DNA of 41,176 bases. Source: Gammaproteobacteria bacterium (GTDB lineage Bacteria > Pseudomonadota > Gammaproteobacteria > GCA-001735895). Under the pieces are notes generated by a model. That model was not told where the DNA came from. It searched no databases and saw nothing but the letters and a program-made list of their open reading frames with translations. The stretch covers positions 1 through 41,176 of the forward strand of contig JASJCI010000002.1 of assembly GCA_030066085.1 (NCBI GenBank). Direction: 5' to 3'. Made by a program: the position numbers and the translations under genes. This document shows positions 35,580 to 41,176 of the stretch, in pieces. The stretch's first letter is position 1. Each line of letters starts with the position of its first letter.

Positions 35580-35933
35580 TCAGCGACCTGGCAGATCGAC
35601 GACGTACTCCTGCCCGCTGTAGCCGTGGCGCGAATCGTGCGCGCGTATCTTGACCTGTTGCATACCTTCCGGCACTGCTACTCCCGCCAGCGAGCGAGTG
35701 AAGGGCTGTTCGTTTTCATGCGGGTGGTACAGCACGCGCGAGCCGAGCAGTTGACCTTCGAGCGTAACCACGTCCCAGCGGTCGGCGTAATGATCCCAGC
35801 CCTCGTCGGCATGTTCGAGCGTGACCGAGAAGGTGCATTGACCCGGGCACTCGACACTGACATCGACGATGGTCACCTCGCCGGCGACGGCGATCAAAGG
35901 CAGGCAAAACACCATGACAACATATCTGCGCAT
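35580..35933 (-). CDS. Small exported protein of unknown function
   Basis: A 117-residue protein with a short signal peptide (about residues 1-18) and a mature beta-rich domain. Conserved-looking stretches are CPGQCTFSVTLEHADEGWDHYADRW, with a Cys pair, and HPHENEQPFTRSLAGV, and the end HGYSGQEYVVDLPG. I know similar small conserved hypothetical proteins but no function. ATG at 35933 lies one base after the stop of the DUF2007 gene, so it is the last gene of the prmB unit. Confidence 0.75.
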   Translation of the reverse strand: MRRYVVMVFCLPLIAVAGEVTIVDVSVECPGQCTFSVTLEHADEGWDHYADRWDVVTLEGQLLGSRVLYHPHENEQPFTRSLAGVAVPEGMQQVKIRAHDSRHGYSGQEYVVDLPGR

Positions 35934-35934
35934 G

Positions 35935-36252
35935 CTAGTCGTCGCTATCGTCCATCGGCCGGCCGCATTGCCAGCACAACTGGAAGGAGGCATGGTTGAG
36001 CTCCTGGCAGCCGCGACAGTACCAGTCACTGCCGGCAGTGCCATGCTCGATATCGTGCAGGATCGCGCGTGCCCGCTCGTAATTATCATCGTCCTCCAGC
36101 CACAGCTCCGGCCAGGTATCGAAAGCCGGCAGGTCACCGATGCCGCCACCCGCGAACTCGTTGCGCAACACGGTTTCGATACCGGCTTCCCGCAGCAGGT
36201 TCCTGATGTTGAACAGGATAATCCTGTTCTCGTGCGTGTAGAGCTTTTTCAT
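35935..36252 (-). CDS. DUF2007 protein with C-terminal zinc ribbon
   Basis: A 105-residue protein. The N-terminal half (MKKLYTHENRIILFNIRNLLREAGIETVLRNE) is DUF2007, a small ferredoxin-like domain called putative signal transducing protein. The C-terminal half has paired CxxC motifs (CRGC and CWQC), a zinc ribbon. The order suggests a small regulatory or RNA/protein-binding adaptor, but no role is proven. Its ATG overlaps the djlA stop by ATGA. Confidence 0.85.
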   Translation of the reverse strand: MKKLYTHENRIILFNIRNLLREAGIETVLRNEFAGGGIGDLPAFDTWPELWLEDDDNYERARAILHDIEHGTAGSDWYCRGCQELNHASFQLCWQCGRPMDDSDD

Positions 36253-37034
36253 GCTCTGCGCGACTTGCGAATGAGCTCGTAGGCCGCCTTGATCTGCTGG
36301 GTTTTCTCGGTTGCGTCCTGCACCATCTCTTCCGGCAAGCCCTTGGCCACCAGCTTGTCCGGGTGATGCTGCGACATCAGGCGACGGTAGGTCTTTTTCA
36401 GCTCGGCGTCACTGACCGCAGCGTCCACCCCGAGAATGTGGTAGGCAGCGTCGAGTGAATCGACCGCGCCGGCTGGCCCCTGGCCGCCCTTGCCAAAGCC
36501 GGCCTGCAGCATCTCTTCGAGTCGTTCGAGCAGCCCGGTCGGCACCCCGAGGTGGCGGCAAATCCCGTGCAGCGCCTCGCGTTCGGCCGGGTGCATGACG
36601 CCATCGGCATAAGCCGCCTGCAGCTGGATTTCGAGGAACATCTGGATCAGCGTGATGCGGCGATGGGTCTCCTTGCGAAATTGCTGCATGACTTCGTCGA
36701 TCGGAAAGTCGGCCGCCTTGCCCTCGTTGAAGAGTTTCTTGGCCGACTCGCGCATCTCGGCACTCAGCCCGAGGCGCGTCATCACCGCCTCGGCAAGCTG
36801 GATCTCGTCACGCGTGACGCGACCGTCGGCCTTGGCGATGTAGCCCATGACGGAGAAAGTCGCGGTGAAAAAAGCCGCCTGGATGCGCTCCTGGTCAGCT
36901 TCCCGGTCGGCACTGTCGACCTGGCTCATACCGCGATCGAAGGTATGACCAAAGGCAATCCCCATCAGCGCGCCGAGTGGTCCACCGACCATGAAGCCGA
37001 AGGCTCCGCCAAGCGCTTTTCCCCACCAGGCCAC
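36249..37034 (-). CDS. djlA: DjlA, membrane-anchored DnaJ-like co-chaperone
   Basis: A 261-residue protein. Residues 1-30 are glycine-rich and hydrophobic (GGAFGFMVGGPLGALMGIAFGH), the DjlA membrane anchor. A TerB-like helical domain (about 50-175) and a C-terminal J domain (about 190-258) with YHILGVDAAVS, HHPDKL (HPD motif that activates DnaK ATPase) follow. E. coli DjlA works with DnaK and affects envelope stress via Rcs. Start is a GTG one base after the methyltransferase stop. Confidence 0.95.
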   Translation of the reverse strand: MAWWGKALGGAFGFMVGGPLGALMGIAFGHTFDRGMSQVDSADREADQERIQAAFFTATFSVMGYIAKADGRVTRDEIQLAEAVMTRLGLSAEMRESAKKLFNEGKAADFPIDEVMQQFRKETHRRITLIQMFLEIQLQAAYADGVMHPAEREALHGICRHLGVPTGLLERLEEMLQAGFGKGGQGPAGAVDSLDAAYHILGVDAAVSDAELKKTYRRLMSQHHPDKLVAKGLPEEMVQDATEKTQQIKAAYELIRKSRRA

Positions 37035-37035
37035 G

Positions 37036-37890
37036 TCAGCTCTCCGGCAGGCGCAGCAGCAGCAGGCGGTACACCTTGTGGCGGGCGAAATTATCGCCGT
37101 TGCGCTCGCCGCTGAGATACTTGCGCCGAATCTTGCGCAGTTTCTTCCTGTACTTCCAGCGCAGCAGGCGTGACAGCCAGGGATGATTGCGATCGAAGGC
37201 GTAACCGACCAGTTCGGCGGTCGGCAGGAACAACTCCCGCTCCATTTGCGCGACTATATCCAGGTTGGGCGCGGTTTCGGCAGTAATGTCGATATCCGTG
37301 AGTACCTCGAGCCCGGAAGCTTCGAGCGCGGCGCGAAACTTTTCGATCGGATGCCCGCCGCCGATGATCGACCGGCCGGTCGCGGGAATCTTGAAAAAAT
37401 CGCAGATCAACACGTAACCGCCCGGGTTCAGGCGGCGCTTGGCATATTCGAGTACGCAATCGAGATCGATGTACTGGAAACTCTCGCTGAACAGGACCAG
37501 GTCGAAACGATCATCGGCGGCAAACTCCACGTCCTCGAAACGGCCCTCGTGTATAACAAAATCGTTGCCGGCCTGGCGTCGCGCCGCGGCCGACAGCAGC
37601 AGGCTCGGCGATACGCCCTCGACACGGAAACCGCGCGCGAGCAGTTCGGTAGCCACGCCGCCCGCACCGCAGCCGACGTCGAGCACACGCTCGACACCGT
37701 CGGGAACATGGCCCAGCAGGAACTCGGAATAACGCTTTTGCGCCACCGGCAGGTTCTTTACCTCGACCTCGAGGTCGTCACCCCATAAACCGTAGTGCAG
37801 GTCGCGCGTGCCGAGAAAAAAATGCAACAGGTTGAGGCCGGCCACGAGACCAACCTCGCGCGAATCCACTCGTTCCGGCAGACTGCTCAC
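37036..37890 (-). CDS. SAM-dependent methyltransferase, class I
   Basis: A 284-residue methyltransferase. Motif I VLDVGCGAGGVATELL, an acidic loop around VEFAADDRFDLVLFSES and motif post LNPGGYVLICDFF are visible. N-terminal LHFFLGTRDLHYGLWGDDL is like small-molecule methyltransferases acting on lipids or quinones. The C-terminal third is basic (RWKYRKKLRKIRRKY), possibly membrane associated. The substrate is not known. Start is a GTG overlapping the prmB stop by GTGA. Confidence 0.85.
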   Translation of the reverse strand: MSSLPERVDSREVGLVAGLNLLHFFLGTRDLHYGLWGDDLEVEVKNLPVAQKRYSEFLLGHVPDGVERVLDVGCGAGGVATELLARGFRVEGVSPSLLLSAAARRQAGNDFVIHEGRFEDVEFAADDRFDLVLFSESFQYIDLDCVLEYAKRRLNPGGYVLICDFFKIPATGRSIIGGGHPIEKFRAALEASGLEVLTDIDITAETAPNLDIVAQMERELFLPTAELVGYAFDRNHPWLSRLLRWKYRKKLRKIRRKYLSGERNGDNFARHKVYRLLLLRLPES

Positions 37891-38810
37891 GCGCGCTCGG
37901 CCCGGGGTTCGGCAACTGTTTGCAGGTCTTCGCCACGAATGCAGCAGACACCGTCGCCGCCGTGCTCGAATTCGACCCAGGTCATCGCCAGCTGCGGATA
38001 CTTGTCAACCATGGCGCCCTGCGAGTTGCCGACCTCGATGAAAATCACGCCGTCTTCGGCGAGGTGCTCGCCGACAGCATCGAGAATCCGGTCGACGACC
38101 TCGAGTCCATCCGTGCCGGCCGCGAGCCCGAGCCCGGGCTCGTAGCGAAACTCTTCGCTGCGCGCTTCCATGTCCTCGGCATCGACGTAGGGCGGATTGC
38201 AGGTTATCACGTCGAACCTCTCGCCCGGCATGGCGTCGAACAGGTCGGATTCGAGCAGGCGCACGCGCCCCGCGAGGTCGTGTCGCTCGAGGTTGATAGC
38301 CGCCACCTCGAGCGCGTCGCGCGAGATATCCGAGGCCCATACCTCGGCTTCCGGGAAAGCGTACTGGGTGGCAACCGCGATACAGCCGCTGCCGGTGCAA
38401 AGGTCGAGCACCCGGCGCACGCGGCTGCTGTCGACCCAGGGCTCGAAATAGTTGCCGACCAGTTCGCCGATCGGCGAGCGCGGGATCAGCACGCGTTCGT
38501 CGACGTAGAACGGCAGCCCGCAAAACCACGACTCGCGCGTGATGTAGGCTGCCGGCTGGCGCGTACCGATCCGGAGCTGCAGGATTTCGACCACGCTTTC
38601 CCGCTCGGCCTCGGTCAGCACCGCGTCGAGATAGGTATCGGGCCAGTCGGGCGGCAGCGCCAGGGCGTGCTGGACCAGGTAACGGGCTTCGTCGAGGGCG
38701 CTGACGAAACCATGACCATAGGTGAGTTCAGCGCGCGCGAATTCGCTGCTGCCCCAGCGAATGAAATCGCGAATGGTCGCCAGCACCCGCAGGGAATCGG
38801 GGATGGTCAC
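37887..38810 (-). CDS. prmB: PrmB, 50S ribosomal protein L3 glutamine methyltransferase
   Basis: A 307-residue N5-glutamine methyltransferase that modifies a glutamine of ribosomal protein L3. Catalytic motif ITCNPPYVDAEDM and motif I LDLCTGSGCIAVATQYAFP are clear, and the N-terminal helical substrate-binding region and IPRSPIGELV segment fit PrmB rather than PrmC. It heads a five-gene minus-strand unit. Start is a GTG at 38810, immediately beside the promoter of the divergent sco1 gene. Confidence 0.95.
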   Translation of the reverse strand: MTIPDSLRVLATIRDFIRWGSSEFARAELTYGHGFVSALDEARYLVQHALALPPDWPDTYLDAVLTEAERESVVEILQLRIGTRQPAAYITRESWFCGLPFYVDERVLIPRSPIGELVGNYFEPWVDSSRVRRVLDLCTGSGCIAVATQYAFPEAEVWASDISRDALEVAAINLERHDLAGRVRLLESDLFDAMPGERFDVITCNPPYVDAEDMEARSEEFRYEPGLGLAAGTDGLEVVDRILDAVGEHLAEDGVIFIEVGNSQGAMVDKYPQLAMTWVEFEHGGDGVCCIRGEDLQTVAEPRAERA

Positions 38811-38811
38811 G

Positions 38812-38839
38812 TTGAGTTTGCAAACAGTTGAAATATAAT
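38812..38839 (+). promoter_or_regulatory. Sigma-70-type promoter of sco1
   Basis: TTGAGT (38812-38817), 16 bp, TATAAT (38834-38839). Both boxes are good matches and the ATG at 38866 lies 27 bp after the -10. It begins two bases outside the prmB start on the other strand, so the two transcription units are closely packed. Confidence 0.7.
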
Positions 38840-38865
38840 GCCGCGGATTTTACACCATTCCGAAC

Positions 38866-39486
38866 ATGAATAAATCGAGTATTATCGTCATTGCGCTGAT
38901 CGCCCTGCTAATCGGCTTCGGCGCCTCCTGGTACCTGGCGGACACCCGTCCGATCGAACTCGAATCCGGCCTGTGGTTCGGCGAGCAGGCACGCGTGCTG
39001 CCCGCTTTCGAGCTGGTCGATCACAACGGCGACACCGTCGACCCCGAACGACTGGCCGACAAATGGAGCCTGCTGTTCTTCGGCTACACCCACTGCCCGG
39101 ATATCTGCCCGATCAGCCTGCAGACCCTGGCCGACATGATGTCGTCGATCGATGACGAGCACGTGCGCGAGCGTATCCAGGTGTATTTCATTTCGGTGGA
39201 TCCCGAGCGCGATACGCCCGAACTCATGTCGAGCTACGTTACCTATTTCAACCCGGATTTTATCGGCGCGACAACGGCCCTCGAGGGCCTGCGGGTGCTG
39301 ACTCGCTCGCTCGGTATCGCGCACGAGTTTCGCAACCGCGAGGACGGCAACCCGGTATACGACGTCGACCACAGTGGCTCGATCGTACTGATCGGGCCGG
39401 ATGCCAGGTACAGCGGCCTGTTCGGCGCGCCGCAGGATGCGCAGAAAATGGCGCGCGACATGACGCGCATCGTCGAACGAAACTAG
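38866..39486 (+). CDS. SCO1/SenC-family copper chaperone
   Basis: A 206-residue protein with one N-terminal membrane helix (about residues 5-25) and a periplasmic thioredoxin-like domain. Copper ligands are the CPDIC motif (C77 and C81) and H169 in VDHSGS. SCO proteins deliver copper to, or reduce, the CuA site of cytochrome c oxidase. The cox genes are not in the window. It is followed by a PCuAC chaperone, a common partnership, and by psd. Confidence 0.95.
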   Translation: MNKSSIIVIALIALLIGFGASWYLADTRPIELESGLWFGEQARVLPAFELVDHNGDTVDPERLADKWSLLFFGYTHCPDICPISLQTLADMMSSIDDEHVRERIQVYFISVDPERDTPELMSSYVTYFNPDFIGATTALEGLRVLTRSLGIAHEFRNREDGNPVYDVDHSGSIVLIGPDARYSGLFGAPQDAQKMARDMTRIVERN

Positions 39487-39500
39487 CCCGGACCAATATC

Positions 39501-39908
39501 ATGAAACGTTTTTTGCTGATTGTCCTGCTGTGGCCGTTGGCTGCTGTTGCCGAGGTCGAGGTGCGCGACGCCTGGATCAAGCAGTTGCCCCCGACGGTAC
39601 CCATGCGCGCCGGCTACCTGACCCTTTACAACCGCGGCGACAGCACGATGTTGCTGACCGGCGCCAGCAGCGACGTCTTCGAGCGGGTCGAAATTCATCG
39701 CTCCTACGAGCAGGACGGCATGATGCGCATGGACCCGGTAGACAGCATCGAGCTGCCCGCTAACACCGAGTTCCGGCTCGCACCGGGCGGTTACCACCTG
39801 ATGATGATGATGCCGCGCGAGACAACTCGTGCCGGCGATCGCGTCGGGCTTGTGCTAGAGTTCAGTGACGGCAGTCGCCAGTCACTGCAGATGACGGTCA
39901 AAAAGTAA
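39501..39908 (+). CDS. PCuAC periplasmic copper chaperone
   Basis: A 135-residue protein with a signal peptide (about residues 1-17). The DUF461/PCuAC copper motif is exact: H66-X10-M77-X21-H99-X-M101. It binds Cu(I), or Cu(I) and Cu(II), and cooperates with SCO in CuA assembly of cytochrome oxidase. It is 14 bp after sco1 and just before psd. The pairing with sco1 makes a copper role nearly certain. Confidence 0.95.
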   Translation: MKRFLLIVLLWPLAAVAEVEVRDAWIKQLPPTVPMRAGYLTLYNRGDSTMLLTGASSDVFERVEIHRSYEQDGMMRMDPVDSIELPANTEFRLAPGGYHLMMMMPRETTRAGDRVGLVLEFSDGSRQSLQMTVKK

Positions 39909-39911
39909 TTC

Positions 39912-40784
39912 GTGGCGGAACTCACCCGACAACAAAAATTCCTCAAGTTTCTGTTCCAGGTTCTGCCGCATCACGCGGTATCGCGCGTGGTTTACCTCGC
40001 CACGCGCCTGCGTGGTCCGCAGGTCAAACCGATGATCAACTGGTTCATCGAGCGTTACGGCGTCGACATGAGCGAGGCAGCGGAAGCCGAGGCCGGTTTT
40101 TACCAGACCTTCAACGAGTTTTTCACGCGCCCGCTGCGCGACGGTACCCGGCCGATAGCGCCCGGCGACAATACGCTTGCCTGTCCCTGCGACGGCACGA
40201 TATCGCAGGCCGGTCCGATTCGTGCCGGTGCCGTGCTGCAGGCCAAGGGCCGCGGATACAGCGTGCTCGAACTGCTTGGCGGCGACAAGCAAATGGCGGC
40301 ACCCTTCGCCAACGGCAAGTTCGCGACCATTTACCTCGCGCCGCACCAGTATCATCGTCTGCACATGCCGCTCGCCGCCAACCTGGTACGCATGCTGCAC
40401 ATCCCGGGGCGCCTGTTCAGCGTGGCCGAGTGGACGGTCGCCGAAATCCCGCGCATTTTTGCGCGTAACGAGCGCCTGGCCTGCCTGTTCCAGACCGAAA
40501 ACGGCCCGCTGGTGATGGTGCTGGTCGGCGCCATCAACGTGTCCGCGATCGAAACCGTCTGGACCGGCCAGATCGTGCCGCCCGGTGCGAAGAAGATCAA
40601 CGAGTTCGACTTCAGCCACACGCGCAAGGAAATCGCCAAGGGCGCTGAAATGGGGCGCTTCAACATGGGCTCGACCTGTATCCTGCTGATGCCCGGCAAC
40701 GTCGAGTGGCTGCCGCACGTGCAGGCCGGTCTCGCGGTCAAGATGGGGCAGATGATCGGCCACTTTCCCAAAACCAGTAGCTAA
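39912..40784 (+). CDS. psd: Phosphatidylserine decarboxylase proenzyme
   Basis: A 290-residue PLP-independent enzyme that self-cleaves at a serine to make a pyruvoyl group. It converts phosphatidylserine to phosphatidylethanolamine at the inner membrane. The cleavage site is GST in NMGSTCILLMPG; HRLHMPLAANLVRMLHIPG is the catalytic histidine region and FYQTFNEFFTRPLRDGTRP the N-terminal signature. Length is that of the E. coli type. Start is a GTG three bases after the PCuAC stop, so the three genes are one unit. Confidence 0.97.
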   Translation: MAELTRQQKFLKFLFQVLPHHAVSRVVYLATRLRGPQVKPMINWFIERYGVDMSEAAEAEAGFYQTFNEFFTRPLRDGTRPIAPGDNTLACPCDGTISQAGPIRAGAVLQAKGRGYSVLELLGGDKQMAAPFANGKFATIYLAPHQYHRLHMPLAANLVRMLHIPGRLFSVAEWTVAEIPRIFARNERLACLFQTENGPLVMVLVGAINVSAIETVWTGQIVPPGAKKINEFDFSHTRKEIAKGAEMGRFNMGSTCILLMPGNVEWLPHVQAGLAVKMGQMIGHFPKTSS

Positions 40785-40795
40785 ATCTCACGCTG

Positions 40796-40958
40796 GTTCT
40801 CGCCAAGGCGCGAAGAAAGCCAGGATTTTCGTTTGTCACCCCGCGGCTCGACCGCGGGGTTCAGACTTTCGGCAAGATATCCACTAGCGCTGGATCCCGC
40901 GGTCGAGCCGCGGGATGACAACACAAGCCCTTCGCGTTGTTGGCGGCTTGGCGAGAAC
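40796..40958. repeat. REPIN-like nested palindromic element between psd and epmA
   Basis: Two 30-base REP-like units in inverted orientation at 40835-40864 and 40890-40919. Each is a near copy of the other's reverse complement, with stems CCCCGCGG/CCGCGGGG and ATCCCGCGG/CCGCGGGAT and 5-base loops. They are enclosed by outer arms GTTCTCGCCAAG (40796-40807) and CTTGGCGAGAAC (40947-40958), perfect over 12 bases, and by CGCGAAG/CTTCGCG in between. It sits between convergent genes. The GTCATCCCG ends link it in style to the left-end tandem repeats. No transposase nearby. Confidence 0.85.
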
Positions 40959-40975
40959 TTTCGCAGGTCAGTCGG

Positions 40976-41176
40976 TTAGTCGCGCAAGGTCAGGACCTGG
41001 TCGATATCGTCGAGGTCGAGCAGCACCATCAGCAGCCGGTCAAGGCCGAGGGCGACGCCGGCACATTCCGGCAAACCCGACTCGAGCGCTGCCAGTAAAC
41101 GTTCGTCGACGGGATATTCCGGCAGTCCACGTTCGCGGCGCGAACTGTTGTCCTGTTCGAAACGCCGCCGCTGTTC
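40976..41176 (-). CDS. epmA: EpmA (EF-P-(R)-beta-lysine ligase), C-terminal 66 residues only
   Basis: The right edge cuts the 5' part, so only the last 66 codons plus the stop are in the window. The visible C-terminus has motif GLPECAGVALGLDRLLMVLL, the class II synthetase motif 3 typical of EpmA/GenX/PoxA, and RFEQDNSSRRERGLPEYPVDERLLAALE ahead of it. EpmA attaches beta-lysine to elongation factor P. Small size and sequence separate it from full lysyl-tRNA synthetase, though the missing N-terminus means this cannot be fully excluded. Confidence 0.9.
   Translation of the reverse strand, partial: EQRRRFEQDNSSRRERGLPEYPVDERLLAALESGLPECAGVALGLDRLLMVLLDLDDIDQVLTLRD

Overview
The window is 41.2 kb of GC-rich chromosomal DNA, densely packed with genes, from a gammaproteobacterium. 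The class assignment rests on family content: Hda, DarP/YjgA, PmbA/TldE, PrmB beside a DjlA co-chaperone, an EpmA C-terminus, purM-purN beside DUF2066 and DUF3108 genes, and DUF2069. I cannot name the genus. I found no rRNA, tRNA, CRISPR array, phage or intact insertion sequence. Most genes are housekeeping or central metabolism.

Layout. 1-355: three tandem copies of a 115-118 bp palindrome-bearing repeat ending in a perfect 22-bp inverted repeat. 0.36-2.35 kb: PerM-type transporter and a LysR regulator. 2.6-5.4 kb: DUF4124 protein, proS, a lytic transglycosylase. 5.4-8.9 kb, minus strand: lipoprotein, GspE/PilB-type ATPase, TlpA-like thioredoxin, LysM lipoprotein. 9.2-10.5 kb: ArsC/Spx-like protein, WrbA-like flavoprotein, DUF2069 protein. 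10.5-12.3 kb, minus: hda and a DUF2066 gene. 12.4-14.7 kb: purM, purN, DUF3108 protein. 14.7-18.3 kb: DsrE-like periplasmic protein, pmbA, darP, aroC. 18.4 kb: membrane-anchored retropepsin-like protease.

19.0-21.0 kb holds the most interesting locus: a compact bufferin-type RiPP cluster. It has a secreted six-cysteine precursor (bufA-like), an MNIO/DUF692 enzyme (bufB-like) and a DUF2063 partner (bufC-like), with an intrinsic terminator between precursor and enzyme. Relatives of this system make copper-binding modified peptides. The precursor's cysteine arrangement is repetitive (two NSCxGxG units) and may define a distinct subtype.

21.0-28.7 kb: a LysR regulator divergent from gcvT-gcvP (no gcvH between them), then sdaA and an MscS-type channel. 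Together they suggest a glycine to serine to pyruvate route. 28.7-30.7 kb: an omega-aminotransferase and a decayed cbiX. 30.7-35.6 kb: a coupled run of diguanylate cyclase, D-aminoacylase, uracil-DNA-glycosylase-family protein, PLP decarboxylase and LysE exporter. 35.6-38.8 kb, minus: prmB, methyltransferase, djlA, DUF2007/zinc-ribbon protein and a small secreted protein. 38.9-40.8 kb: sco1, a PCuAC copper chaperone and psd. The right end has a REPIN-like palindromic element and the 3' end of epmA.

Two details change how the sequence should be read. The conserved N-terminus of Hda, including its clamp-binding motif, is reachable only from an ATC codon that has a good Shine-Dalgarno sequence. 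The cbiX remnant has lost its middle and is out of frame.
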